Source: Dryomyza anilis (Eukaryota > Arthropoda > Insecta > Diptera > Dryomyzidae). Taken from it: a stretch of 64,000 nt of DNA. This document shows, one piece after another, positions 22,741 to 35,200 of the stretch (position 1 is its first letter; the number at the start of each line of letters is the position of its first letter). Under the pieces are notes generated by a model. The model saw only the letters and a list, made by a program, of their open reading frames with translations. It did no database searches and was not told the DNA's origin. The stretch is from positions 130,089,593 through 130,153,592 of the forward strand of contig OX638130.1 in NCBI GenBank assembly GCA_951804985.1. The letters run 5' to 3'. Both the position numbers and the translations under genes were made by a program.

Positions 22741-24081
22741 CTACATGGAGGGAAATAAAATTCTGAAACTCGAGAAGAATTCGGTTAGAATGAAAAATAG
22801 TAGAATTTGACTAATATCAATAAAATACTACTAAAATTCAAGAATTTGTCATCTGAATATTAAGAAAGCAAATTACTTAGTTGTCAAAAAAGTAAACAAA
22901 CTTAATTCAACTGGATTTTCAGAAGTTAATTTATTGATTATTAAAAACCAAAAAGAACACGCAAAATTGTTGCTGTATTCTTCGCCAAAGGAACACGTGT
23001 TAATGTATCTGCTGTTGTTTTCATCAAATTTTCTTTCTCTTTAATATTAGCTCGTATGTTTTGTTTTGCGACGTCGCCATCTGCTTGTTAGTGTGCATGT
23101 CTGTCTGTTGAAAGTAACTATGTCAAATTTTCTAGATATTCAGACATTATGTTCTTAGGTACCAAAAAAGTATCTAAGTACAATTTGTCTGGATGCCAGA
23201 TGTTTTTTCTTAGGTATCAAAAAACGGAATGATATACAATGTTTGCATGTGTGTGTTTTCACGAATAAAACAACAAAGCACAGCCAGACAAGCAAGCGTC
23301 TGTGTATGTATGATATAAATATAGAAAATGTTCCTATGAATATTGGTATGGTTTCAGTTCGTAAACATAAATTGAGATTAAATTTCGCATAAATACCAAG
23401 TTGATTTCATTCCATTGTTATCTAAATACACTATACAATACTTATGGGTAACGTGCGGACATAACCAACAGTAGAGGCATCAGAAGAGGTGAAAGTGTAT
23501 AAGGTAAGTAAACGGTTTCAGAATAATAATTATAATAATAATACAAAAATAATAAACACATTAATTAAATTAAGTATGCAAAGAAGAGATTTAATATTCA
23601 AAAATACATATAGGTAATAAATTTCTAAATAAACAATAAATTACCTAATATATATTTTTTAATGTTAGCTTCGAAATAATTGATTTTAGTTATTTTCAAC
23701 ATATCGACAGACAGACACACGAACAAACAGATTGTGCTGACAGACGGACAAAGCAAAACAAAACATTTTAGCGACAAAGCAAGATCGAAGAAACATCAAC
23801 TATATAAACACGTGTTCGTTAAATTCTGGGACGAAAGCAACAACAACATTTTTGATACCTAAGAAATTAATAACTGAATTCAAGACTAATTTTTCTTAGT
23901 TACTTTTTTGATACCTAAGAAATTAATAACTGAATTCAAGAATAATTCTACTTAGTTACTTTTTTTGACAACTAATAAAATCGATTTCTTTAAATTATGG
24001 ATTTTTTTCGGTTTAGCTGTATATCACTCTGTTTACTTCTTGATTTCTTCTGGATTTTAGAAATTTTTTCCCTCCTTGTAG
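22741..24081. mobile_element. Non-autonomous DNA transposon with CTACA(T/A)GGAGGGAAA ends
   Basis: The left end CTACATGGAGGGAAATAAA (22741) is matched reversed at the right end (CTACAAGGAGGGAAAAAA read from 24081). A second inverted pair lies inside: ACTTAGTTGTCAAAAAAGTA near 22876 and its reverse near 23955-23980. A 56-base unit with GATACCTAAGAAATTAATAA is tandemly duplicated at 23849-23961. No transposase frame is visible, and I find no clear target-site duplication. Confidence 0.55.
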
Positions 24082-24649
24082 AATGATTTATCTGATTATA
24101 ATTTTGATAACATTATTAAAAATAATTTAATAAAGATAATTCTACCCCAACGTATAATTTGATTGTTTAAACTCTTGTATGATTGTAATGCAAATCAGTT
24201 TATTTGCTATTAACATAATAGGTGATATTTGTGAAACCCAATGCAACCAACAATTTTTATGCAGGCGACAACGAGTCATCAGTGCCCCGGCATGCCTACG
24301 TCCATTACAGAGTGACCGGCTCCACACAACTTGGAAGGACATTCTTCGCACTCATTTAGCAATCATGGCCACAGACACCGCAACGATGAGGTCTCAAAAA
24401 CATATCACGTGTGGCATCAGTCGGTGGCTGTTGATGCGTCTTCGGAGATGACCACCGACCGTCCAAGAGAGTGCGGTATAACGTCGCATTTTGTAACGTT
24501 ATCAGAAAACATTCTCAACTACACACACACACCAACAGACATTTAGACAGACAGGCGGACAGACAACTTAACACATGTAGGAACATAATGCCATTCATAC
24601 ACTTAAAAAAAGTGCAGACTCAGCGCCAAAGCTGCACCTTCCAACTCAC

Positions 24650-24832
24650 CCATCTTCCGGCAACTATCCATCCTCTTTCGAACAATCTTTTCGACTGTGC
24701 TTTTTGCATCTTGCAGCCAACGAGTGACAGCAGGCTCAGAGGAATTTATTTCGGTGTACGTTACGAGCAGGATGCACATGCTGCTCGAGCAGGTGAACTT
24801 CACAAAGATGCTGCTGCCGGTAATGCTGCGAG
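24650..24832 (-). CDS. Candidate internal exon, unidentified (minus strand)
   Basis: On the minus strand a strong polypyrimidine tract and acceptor (TTTTTTTTTTACTGTGTAG) precede 24832. An open frame runs 183 bases to a consensus donor (ATGG|GTGAGT, GT at 24649-24648). Start and end phases agree (symmetric exon, 61 codons). The peptide has a Cys/Ser-rich hydrophobic part and then a charged Asp-Ala-Lys / Glu-Lys-Ile-Val-Arg-Lys-Arg part. I recognise no family. A competing plus-strand exon (24717-24839, acceptor CATCTTGCAG, weak GTAAAA donor) is also open, so strand is uncertain and both may be false. Confidence 0.25.
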
Positions 24833-25439
24833 CTACACAGTAAAAAAAAATAGAATAATTTTTGCTATTCTGAAATCTGTCAGCCATTTAAAAATGTGAA
24901 AATTATTAAAATAAATCAAATCGTTTAAAAAAATATTTAATGAAAAATAAGCCGATACAAAATTTCTGGCATTTTTCAGGAATATTTCGGGCATATTTGG
25001 TTTTATTTACGAACTAGGGGATGTCCCCTGTTTATGCAATTCACAGTGTTTATTGTAAGAAAGGATTATAGATAGCGTTATAGAGTTTATGGGGAGATTA
25101 AGTAGTGTCGGTTGATGTTTGTTTTAAATTTCCCAATTTTAAAAATGTCGGGAAACAGGCGCAGGGAGAACGTATCGTACCACTGAAAATCGATTTATCT
25201 CTGTAAAACGTGGTTCGGTTAAGACACGAGTGGACTACGAAGGGGTTTGTAAAAATAACAAATCTTTTGTGAAATACGAATTTGAAGCGGAATTAGTTAT
25301 CAGTTATTCAAAAAATTGATGAAGAATTTATAAGATTAATTTTGAATGGTTCAAAGAACGAAACTCTTTAATATGAAGAACTTTTTGTTTTCTGTGTACT
25401 CCATTTGATAGCGCCCTCATATTTATGTCTGCCGTAACT

Positions 25440-25700
25440 ATGTATTAGGGGTTCCAATCCCAACATTTCTATTACTTCTGAGAAAAATATTGAATTTATA
25501 TTTATTTTATTGTATGCCAGAATTTATAAAGTCGAATTGTTATTGGTATAACTTAAAAATACTCGACATCAAATGCTAAAACACCGGTATTAAGTTCTAA
25601 AAGCATCAACATTTTGCAAAAACTAATCTCCATGGTTGCTTTTAGCATCACAGACTCGGGATTAGAACCCAGTGAACATACGTTTGTGTGACTGGCGCCA
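25440..25700. repeat. Two tRNA B-box-bearing SINE-like remnants
   Basis: GGGGTTCCAATCCC on the plus strand at ~25449 and GGGTTCTAATCCC on the minus strand at ~25668-25656 resemble RNA polymerase III B boxes. The first is followed by TTCTGAGAAAAAT, a string also seen (with GG inserted) in the remnant at 51120-51310. Neither forms a full tRNA. Confidence 0.35.
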
Positions 25701-26404
25701 AAGTGCAACGTTGCATTTGCATTTCAAGTTGGATTTGTTTGTGTGCGTTTTTGCTGTTGTATTTGTTGCTTGAGATTTATCGTGAAATTCGCATAAATCA
25801 AAGATAAATTCCTTTGAATGCCATGGCAGAAGGAGTCGAACAGAAGCAGCAGCAGCAGCAGGAGCAGCATCAAAGTGCGCAATGAACGAAATGTTTTTTT
25901 GACATTAATGCAAAATGTCATTTGAGTAAGTGTGCGTGCGTGCGACGAGTGTGTGTGTGTCTGTGTATTTAAGAGGGTAAGTATATCGTATGTGTCAAAA
26001 GGCAACTGAACTAAACTAACTGAACTAACAAACACATGGAGGGAACATTTCGTCATACACAGAGCAATAATGGGGCTTTTGTTATCAGCAAAAAATAAAA
26101 AAAAATTGAATTTTGGATTTTTTTTTTGGGTATTATTTACTTAGAAGTTTATACAAGAAAATTAATCAATACTTTTTTATCAAAGATAATAAAGCAAATT
26201 TTCAATTATGACTTTTCCCAAGACAAAATCTTAGGCAGAATATTGGAAGGAAACATGCAGGCAATACAAGCAATACGCATTGAAGTTAAATTTAACAGAA
26301 AGCTTTTAGGTAGACTTAAGTGGGAGTGTGTACAAAACCTTCCTATTTCCAGCTATAATGTGAAAGTCTAACAGTTATGTACGCAGATACAAAAGTCCAC
26401 TTTA

Positions 26405-26475
26405 TTTTGAATTTCGTTCTTCAAAACATATTTCATTGTACTGAGAATAATTCATAATATTGATAACCATTTTTT
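26405..26475. mobile_element. Fragment of the ATGAA-rich MITE family
   Basis: GAATTTCGTTCTTCAAAACA followed by CATTGTACTGAGAATAATTC and ATAATATTGATAAC matches the start of 21386-21888 and 55960-56265. Confidence 0.45.
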
Positions 26476-26709
26476 TTTGCACATTATTTTCTGAAATGCC
26501 CTATTTGGTGCTCATTTTACTGCCCCGATTTTATTTGAAAATGCCCAAATTTTGTTTGCGATATTTAAATATCTGTATAAAAAATGGCGGCAGCACTGAC
26601 TAAAAAAAGTACATGGTTCTAAAATAATTTCACTCAAAAAATGCAATTGACAAGAATTACGAATGTGGTTTAAAAAGACAAGAGCAAATATAACGAAGTG
26701 AAAAAAAAA

Positions 26710-27297
26710 CAGTTGGGAAGGTTACATCACATGGGATATTTAAAAGTAGGGATATTTTATATATAGTCGGTCTAAGCCGACTATAAATACCCTACACATA
26801 TGTGTGGTTACCATTCAAAGTGGTATATAGATCACCAGGGTATACGAATCCTGAAAAGAACTACAAAATTTTAATCGCTGAAGAATTTTCATTCATTTGA
26901 TACCCATATTTACAAATGGGTAGGTGTACCGAATTTCGATGTTTTTTCACGTCCTTTCACGGGAAAGCATTATTTTCATGTATTTGAACATGAAGTCAAT
27001 ATATATTTGACCAAAAAAGTTTAGCTAAGCACGTATACAGTAAAATTCACCAGTAGATGTATGTTTTATATGATGTATTTGAACATAAGTGGTCAGTTCA
27101 CAGGTCACAGATCACAATTGTAATCAAGATTTCAACAGACAGACAGTTGGACAGACGGACATTGCTAAATCGACTCAGGAGGTCATGCTGATCAAGAATA
27201 TATAAACTTTTCTGTATCGGAGGTGCTTCCTTCTGGGTGTTACAAACAGCGTACCAAACTGAATATACCCTTTCAGTCTTAGTGTGGGGTATAAAAA
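26710..27297 (-). mobile_element. mini-me-like element, second subfamily (minus orientation)
   Basis: On the minus strand: head TATACCCCACACTAAG..AAAGGGTATA, a CCCAGAAGGAAGCA block in place of the first subfamily's CCCCTTAGGAGGCG, the core TTGATCAGCATGACC, a short GTC run (27130-27160), and a tail with TGTAGGGTA, a GTCGGC/GCCGAC hairpin and CCTTCCCAACTG at 26710. The closest relative is 32159-32883. Confidence 0.78.
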
Positions 27298-27788
27298 CGG
27301 TATTGTCCTTTCTATCAAAATTGCAATCGATAATTCGCCGCTATATTTCATTTCGAGTTATAAATATTAAATTTTGTGCAGAATTATCATCTCTTAAGAC
27401 CTTTTTGTTGTATATTAAAATTAATATGTTTCAGATATTCTTTTTATATTTACCTTAATAAAGTGTTTATAAAAATTGAAAAAATATATTGTTTCTCATT
27501 TCAAAAAAGTGTGAAACTTTTTGACATTTTTACAGATTTACATATTAAAAGTATTTAAATTAGATATATTTTCTAGGTAAATACTTACAAATTAATATAA
27601 TAAATAATTTTCTGCCCGTGTAAATGCCCACTTAAAGTTTTGAAATGCCCAATTTGAAGTGAAAATGCCTACTGTAATTTTTTATTGTGTTCAATTTCAT
27701 TATTTCCCAATGCAACACTGATTTTTAAAAATATACAATATCTGATCATTTTAAATATACCTTCCTAGTTAAAAACGACCAAAATTCA

Positions 27789-27962
27789 CAATTTGTATGC
27801 AATAAAAAAGGTATAAATTTGATTATACCGTGGATAAAAAAGTTGATGCCATATTAAGAAGCACTTGACAATTGTTTTTATTTTTCTAAGTGCAAAAACA
27901 TGTCCAAAAATTACAATTTCCCACATTACCCCATGTTACACTTTACCCCAGGTTACCCAACT
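27789..27962. repeat. Second copy of the CCCACATTACCCC dispersed repeat
   Basis: Parallels 15140-15327 block by block. Its right end also carries GTTACACTTTACCCCAGGTTACCC, which echoes, in reverse, the GGGGAACCTGAGATAAAGTG near 3186 in the CAP intron. Confidence 0.6.
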
Positions 27963-27965
27963 ACT

Positions 27966-29467
27966 ACACGGACAGAAAAGATTTGTTTGAATATGTTTGA
28001 ATGTAATTAAAAAGTAATGCGGAATTACCATACATGTATTAGGAATGAAGTGTAATTAAATTATAATCGAAATTGAATTTATTTTTGTTCACGTGTAAAC
28101 ATTATTATATTGTCCAGCAGAATTTGTCAAATTTACATTAAATATGTTACAATACCAACATAAAATTTTAATTGCATTTGAATAAACTGTTTCTTGGCAA
28201 TTTACTTGGTTAAAACTATGTTTCGAAACACAGAAAATGCTAATCAAATCTAAATACAACGTATGTTCGCAATGCTCGTCTTAATTCGATAATTTATCGA
28301 CTGACGAAGTTGGCAACGTTGTGCAGCATTTTCTAACTACACCATCTTTTGCCATTGTTTGAACATATTGATGTTTAAAAACAAACAAAAAAGAAATTGG
28401 ATTGAAATAAGTGTATTCTTGCAACATTTTTCTTGTATACGAAGATGGCACTCGTTGAGCAGAATTTTCTACCTACGTTTCTTTTGTCGTCGTTTGAAGT
28501 ATGTATAGGGTCGTTTTAAACATACTGATGTTTGAAAAAAAACAAAAAAATTAATTCATATGTAAATATAGGTATTCTTGTATTTTTTGCGTACGTGTCT
28601 TTTGTTGTTCGTTGAGAAAACGTGTTCGCGTCGGTAATAATTTTGTTATTTGTAAATTAAATGAATATATAAATTGTGTTAGAAAAAGTACAAATAGTAA
28701 CAGAGTATAATATAGTGCAGTACATATATAATTTCTGAAACTAATGTGAAAAGACCACAAATCTTTGTTTCGATTTTCAAACAGAATTTGGCATGTTTTT
28801 TTACAAAAGCCTCCGTGAATTCCTTGCCAACGCTATGTGCTGTACTGAGATCAACTGTAACTGTTCCAAATATAAAGCGAGCCTGGATCGACTGGTTTAG
28901 CGTCTGCTGGTGCAATTGTGCATTCATTGATGCTGTCACTTGTACTTGCAGTTTTAAACCAATTATTTATTTATGCATTTTAAAATTTGCATATGAATTC
29001 AATTATTATAAATTCCCACTATGCATGTTTAAAGATTTTTAATACAAATTAAAAAAAAAAATATTTTCAGGATTTCTTTCCAAAAATATTTAAATATGTT
29101 TTAATGCAAATATACTACTTTTTGAACTGAAAAAACTGATATGTTTCATTGGAAACATATTTATATTCAGGTCGTTCAAAGTCATGTTTTATTTTGAACA
29201 TATTTATGTTTCGGTTCAAATACTTATTTTATTTGGATGTAGTAATTATAATGTTTCCATTAGAACATACTCCATTTTAAGGGGCAACATTAAAATGTTG
29301 CCCTGGGATATTATAATGTAAATCAGAGCTCATTACAACACTGTTCAAGTCTCAATACAACCCTGTTTACAAATGATTTATCAGTCAATTATATATTATG
29401 TTTACATAAAATTCCAAACATACATGTTAAAAATTATGTTTGGGAGAGCTCTTTTTTTGCAGCGTGT
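27966..29467 (+). mobile_element. Non-autonomous DNA transposon, copy A
   Basis: Begins ACACGGACAGAAAA with TTTGTTTGAATATG, and ends TTTGGGAGAGCTCTTTTTTTGCAGCGTGT in reading order (quoted in two parts: TTTGGGAGAGC, TTTTTTTGCAGCGTGT). Both ends recur in reverse order at 38052-36732. ACTACT lies immediately outside both ends, a probable target-site duplication. Inside are a ~130-base direct repeat around TTGAGCAGAATTTTCTA (28309-28570) and many CATATT/AACATA motifs. No transposase frame is recognisable. Confidence 0.6.
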
Positions 29468-29469
29468 AC

Positions 29470-31240
29470 TACTTTTTTTTTGGCAAATATATTATTTTTG
29501 AAAATATTCTTAGCAAACATTAAGTAATCTGGTCTAATATTGTTAAAGGTTAAAAAAATCATAAATTTCTCTGTTTTTTTCGAAAATAATTAAAATAGTA
29601 TTAAATGTTATAATTGTACATTCAAGAGTTCTTTAACGAAACAAAAATATAGTTTTTCGAAATAATTCCTTTTTTATACTATGAAATTATTAAATTTCAA
29701 TCAAGGATCCAAATCGTAACGAAACCTGGTGTCTGAAACCGATATCAAATATCAATAACTATCGGTTTAATATCGGTTTTTAAAAAATTGAGAAAAATTA
29801 TACAACAATTTTTACTTCAAATATATTTATAAATTTTCAGTTACAATCATTTAATCGGTTTAAAGGTATTGAAAATATATATTTAAATAATTTGTATACA
29901 ATATCGAAATCGAAACTGTAACTTGAAACCGCTAAATCGAAATCGTTTCCTTTATAAAACTTGAAAACGAAAACGTTCCCGAAACAAACGAGAAAACATA
30001 AATAGAAACTGTTATTTTACATTGAATTCAGCAAAATACCTCCCATGGTCATTTCAATAATTAAAAACTTTACTATATATGAAATTTTCCCTATTGCATT
30101 TAATTATTAGTATAAATAGTTGGTAATTAGATTTTCATTAATTTCAAACCACAGAGCAAATAATATTTTATTTAAATTTGTTGTGATTTTAGTTGAGCAA
30201 ATATTGTGATTTATTATTTTGTTAATAAACACAGGCGACATAATTAGTAAATTCAATTTTGTTTACAATTGCAAATAAAAAGATGAAATTGCTGAAATTA
30301 AAATGAACTCAAATAATGTACCGCTGAATAAATTAAAAAAAAACGCTGAACAAATATTGCTGTTCCAGGGCATCTCGAAAGTGAAATGTAGCAATTGCTG
30401 AAAACATTTTCCCAGATCGCCATGCGCTCAATTTGTGGCCAATTAAAGGTGCGCGCATGGCCAACAAAATTGGTTAATTGTAACAATGCGGCAAAAATAA
30501 AAATGCATTTTGCCAGCAGCTGAGGCAGCAATAATACCGAACCGTTTCGTCTACAACCAGACTGGCATCAGATGAGGTAGAGGATGTTGGTGATGATGAT
30601 GTCGATGATGTTGTTGACAACAACAACAACAGCAACCAAGAATAACCTAATTCACCTAACGAGGTAAATTGCTAGCAAACTCGTCCCTAATGGACTTTCA
30701 ATTGATTGCAATTTTGAATTCAAATCGTAACGAGAATTTCAAGTGAATTGCTGGCGAAATGTTGCTGTTGCTATTGCTATAGCTATTGCTGCTGTTGATT
30801 GTTCGTCAATCGAAGATGAATGATGAAGAAAAAGAGGAAGAAATCGCATTAAGCAAACAATGAATTAACAGCGCACTCACTGAATTCACAGCAAGCAGTC
30901 CCAAAAACGAACGAACGAAAAAAGAAATAAAAATAAATGCAAATCGAGCAGAACTCGACTCAAAGTGGCACCTTTTTTTTTTTTTGGGACGAGTCGGAGC
31001 AACGATTAGGTGCGGTTTGCTGTTGCTCCTTAATGTATGCAACAAATTGTAAAGGGACGAATGCATGTTGCCGTCGTCATCAGTTAATTGTGAGCAGAAT
31101 AAAACGCCAATCGTTTAAATGCGAACAAAATATGCAAATTGAAAAAAAAAGAGGTGGCGCGCAGTTGGAGAAGAGAATTCTGTGAGGCGCCACAAAATAA
31201 TTCCCAAATGAAAGAAACTAAAAAATAAAATAGAGACGAG
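29470..31240. other. Intergenic/intronic DNA with triplet-rich patch
   Basis: 29470-30290 is AT-rich with clustered ATATCGG motifs. 30300-31190 is less AT-rich, with GATGATGATG, CAACAACAAC and GTTGCTGTTGCTATTG runs, as often seen in fly introns and regulatory DNA. A minus-strand frame at 30298-30531 reads like a signal peptide but starts with TTG and has no gene context. Confidence 0.4.
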
Positions 31241-31868
31241 GTCATTCCACGTCAAAAATATCATTCTTGGCACGATGTCTTCCGATTTTGTTGAAATTTT
31301 GTGTATTGATAGTGACCGAAAAGTAAATAATAAATGTGTACCGTCTTTTAAAGATCAATTGCCGATTTTTCGCCATAGAAAATTGCTTTTCCTACCAGAA
31401 ATAGTGTGGCAGAGAATCAATTTCGTATGGAGAAAAATCGGCAATTGATCAATAAGACTTGATTGTTCGGAAACTATGGGAGACTCCATCGAAGTTATTT
31501 ATTTAATCGACGTGGAAAACACCAGGGTTTTTGATTTTTAGAATAGTGGGGCGTATACGTAACAATGACTTGAAAAATATTTTTAACTTTTTCCAAGTTG
31601 AATGTATTTTATTTTTTTAAATTGTAAGTTTTATTGGAATTCATGATTATGAAGCTTATATAAACCATTAGTCTCATTAAAATATGTAGCATTAGTTACA
31701 GAGATATAAATAATTATCTAATATAGTACTTTGATGTTTCGATTCGCATAAAGTTGAGAAATCAAAAAAAGTACCCAGCTATTCTTTAATTTTCGGTCTA
31801 TCCACGAAATTTCTTCAAAATCAGAAGACATAGTGCCAAGATTGATATGTCTGACGTGGGATGTGGAA
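31241..31868. mobile_element. MITE with ATTCCACGTC-type inverted ends
   Basis: ATTCCACGTC..ATATCATTCTTGGCAC then GATGTCTTCCGATTTTGTTGAAATTT at the left is matched in reverse at 31868-31810 with scattered mismatches (TIR about 55 bases). Inside, GATCAATTGCCGATTTTTC (31348) and its exact reverse complement (ending 31450) form a second hairpin. Confidence 0.65.
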
Positions 31869-32158
31869 TATCCAATAAAATAAAACCCAACGGTATTTTT
31901 TTTTTGTTTTTTTTTCGTGTTTATTTAATTTTATTTTGATTAATACATATTTAATACATATTAATTTCAAACAAATATTCGTGAGACTTAATTGGGAGAG
32001 ACTTAATTGGGAGAGACTTAATTGGATTTTATTATGCATTATTTTTGGGGATTATTTCATTGAGAATAAGACAAATGAAGGACTTTTATTTATTTAACCA
32101 CGATTATGATTTTCCGAATGAACTTTAAGAATCGAATCTAAACCTCACCTCATACTTA

Positions 32159-32883
32159 TTTTTTATACCCTACACTAAGAGTGAAAGGGTATATTCAGTT
32201 TGGTACGCCGTTTGTAACACCCAGAAGGAAGCATCTCCGGTATGGAAAAGTATATATATTCTTGATCAGAATGACCTCCTGAGTTGATTTAGCGATGTCC
32301 GTCTGTCTGTCCGTCTGTCTGTCCGTCTGTCTGTCTGTCTGTCTGTTGAAATCCCTAAGACTTTTAAAATTGAAGAGCTAGATAAATGAAACTTATAACT
32401 TAGATTACTAATATACCTACGCTGTATGTGCGAAATTGGCGAGATCGGTCCATTGTGACCTATGATCCGACCACTTATGTTCAAATACCTCATATAAAAT
32501 GTACATAAAATGATCAATTCTTACGTATACGTGCTTAGGTAAACTTTTTTGGTCAAATATATATTAATGTCATGCTCAAATACATGAAAATAATGTTTTC
32601 CGGCGAAAAGACTTGTGGTTCACAAAAAAAAAATCGAAATTCGGTACACCTACCCATTTGTAAATATGGGTATCAAATGAATGGAAATTCTTCAGCGATT
32701 GAATGTTTGTAGTTATTTTCAGGATTCGTATGCCCTGGTGACCTATATATCACTTTGAATGGTAACCACACATATGTGTAGGGTATTTATAGTCGGCTTA
32801 GACCGACTATAATTTTGATAATCCTAACTATCGTAATTACACCTACTTTAAAATTTCCCATGTGATCTAACCTTCCCAACTGG
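32159..32883 (+). mobile_element. mini-me-like element, second subfamily (plus orientation)
   Basis: Head TATACCCTACACTAAG..AAAGGGTATA, block CCCAGAAGGAAGCATCTCC, TA run, core TTGATCAGAATGACC, a long GTCTGTCCGTCTGTC run (32296-32344), and tail TGTGTAGGGTATTTATAGTCGG with its hairpin (tail quoted as TGTGTAGGGTA and TATAGTCGG), ending CCTTCCCAACTG. Full length. Confidence 0.82.
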
Positions 32884-33275
32884 TTTGATATTGCCAAAAG
32901 TTTTTGAGTTATTACGTAAAACATATATGTCATATATTCTCAGGATTTAAAGAGAGAGTTACAAAAACAAAGTAAGACGAATCTAGAATTATAGATCTAG
33001 TATGATATAGAATAAATATTTTTATTTAATTATTAAAATCATAAATGTTATGCAATAAATAATAGGCAGACTTTAATAGTTATGTATTTTGCGCTAGACT
33101 GCTCATAACAATGGTCAGATCCATCTGGATTTCATTGCGTTTATTTCAAAATCTTATATGAAGTATTCTCAAATACAACAGAAAGCAGATCTAAAATCTG
33201 ACATCTGAACTCTGTAAAGTGTTAAATTCTAAATAAAATATGTAAAAAAACACGAGAATTATATTTGTTTTACGC

Positions 33276-33675
33276 AACCCAGTATGCCATTCGTTTCGAT
33301 GTCGTTACGAAATTAGCATTGATCTCTAGATGGAGAAATCACACGATATCGATCCCGTTCTCATAACGATATCAGGACTCAAATTGGACCTACATGGTAG
33401 GTAGATATAAATGTATTCTTTTGGAGTTTTCTCAGTTCGAGAAATTGTTTGAAATCGGAATGATATCGAAGAAAAAAATAATCAAAGTTCGAGATTGCTT
33501 CAAAAATATTGCGATATCGATTTGATAAATGTTTAAATATCGTAACTTGTCCTTAAATTTTAATGTACGAGGGATTTTGAAAATTAGAAGCGAGGAGTTC
33601 GAACTTTGATATCGAAGATAGCTCTAGAAAGTTTAGCGGCATTGAAGGCCTCCGAGAAATGACAGACTTGGAATT
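33276..33675 (+). repeat. ATATCG-rich dispersed repeat, copy A
   Basis: Begins AACCCAGTATGCCATTCGTTTCGAT and runs through several ATATCG motifs, TTTCTCAGTTCGAGAAA, GCGATATCGATTTG, and AAGGCCTCCGAGAAATG near 33645 (first motif given as two parts: AACCCAGTATGCC, ATTCGTTTCGAT). The whole ~400 bases recur in reverse at 62695-62306 with many substitutions. Confidence 0.7.
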
Positions 33676-33689
33676 TAGGCAATATTCAA

Positions 33690-35200
33690 AAACTGAGTAT
33701 GAGGTCTTGATTATAATCTTTAAGTCTATCACAAAATCAGGCTATATAATTTAGGTACTGAATTTCTTTCTTTCGTTTTGATGTTATTATTTTCGTTTCA
33801 TATAATTGGGGGCGACTCCGATACTCCTTCTGTAATGCTGAAAATGCATAGCAGGAACAACGAGCTACCGCCACAGATGTCCAGACGTCAGACGTTGCTG
33901 CGTCAACATCGTTTTACATACAGTTTAAATGGTTCAACTACTTTCAATTTGTCTCACTCGCACCAGCAGACTTTTAAACACTCATCTCTTGCATTCTCTC
34001 TATCTCTTTCATTCCCTCCCACTCTGCATGTACGCAGCATTTCACCGATGTGTCCACCGATTTGAGGCATTAGCATAAACCAATAAAAATCATTCAATCG
34101 CAAATTATTGAGCTGTTAGTTCAGGCGTCGAGTTCAGTTTTGCCAGCAGGAAATACCAGAAATAGTAGCGATAATCAGAGGTTATTGAGGCATGTGTGTT
34201 GTTTTTGTAATTTTTATGAGGGTTCTTGACCCAATATTTCCATACTGAAACATTATTCTGTAAGTGCTTTATTATTTTGGGCATGAATTTAATTAACTTA
34301 CTAAATTTCTATCAAAGTAAATACTTTTAAACATTACCAAATTTGAAATCAGAAAGATGTTGAGAACACTCAAAATAGTTGAATTTCTTTCAAAAGTTTC
34401 AAATTAAATTTTGAAATTGATAAGCTAAAGTTTGGACACATTTTTGGAGTTTTTATTATATATTCTACCTTTTCCCAAAATATGCTTTAAAATTTCACAA
34501 TTTTCTAACCTACCTAATTTTTGAATTTCTTGGAAATTCGAGATATTCCAGCGATATTTGGTTTTTAATGTACGATATGTATACCTATTTGGTGTGTCTG
34601 TTATATATTTATTTGTTGTGATAACCGAATATGGCTATTATGTTTAATTTTGTCTCTTGCCAAATTATACCAATGAATAATTTTTCAATGTGTGTATATT
34701 GTGTTTTTAATGATGATCGACTGCTCACATAGATCTATTTTAATAAAGTGAAAAACCTTTAATATATACAGAGTCAGTTAGGTTACTTCAGGCACCTTAC
34801 ATTCCCTCACCAATGGCTAAAGGCAGGGACGGAATGTCAATTGAGCTTGCATCGGTAGGCCGATCATTATATTTGCAATTTTTTTAGGAATAAATAACGA
34901 TACGAATAAATTTTACAGAATTTGGTTCATGTATGAAAAAAAATACCAATGAAAAAATCCAGTCTAGATGTCAATTATCTAATATCACTATAAAGACAAA
35001 TGTTTTGACTGAAAAAATTCCGATGTATATTTTGTGGATATGGAAGGTCGATGTCAATGTAAAAAAGGTTGTAATTGTTAAGAGTCGATATTGGTGAAGA
35101 ATAGTCGTTATAGAACGTAGATTGGAATTGATAAATAATATTTGAAGAAAATACCATAGACGAAAGTACGCCCCTGGCTACAGACCGCACCAGCAACATC
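33690..35200. other. Intergenic/intronic DNA; possible coding fragment at 33816-33905
   Basis: A plus-strand frame (33778-34065) contains a polar, Arg/Gln-rich stretch around 33816-33905 with balanced codons, but no acceptable splice acceptor precedes it and no donor ends it. A CT-rich block follows at 33990-34020. 34200-34780 is AT-rich. 34790-34870 has moderate GC and a GTGAGG donor-like site on the minus strand. I cannot support a gene here. Confidence 0.3.

Noticed and set aside
24471..24899. 142-codon plus-strand frame, the longest unexplained one on that strand
   Set aside because: The first half reads through ACAC and CAGACAGAC simple repeats; only the small splice-flanked part at 24717-24839 is worth testing.
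28679..28939. Minus-strand frame with a plausible peptide at 28730-28900
   Set aside because: It lies inside transposon copy A, the plus strand is equally open, and no family is recognisable.
30298..30531. Signal-peptide-like minus-strand frame
   Set aside because: Begins with TTG, has no in-frame ATG before the hydrophobic part, and has no promoter or partner exon.
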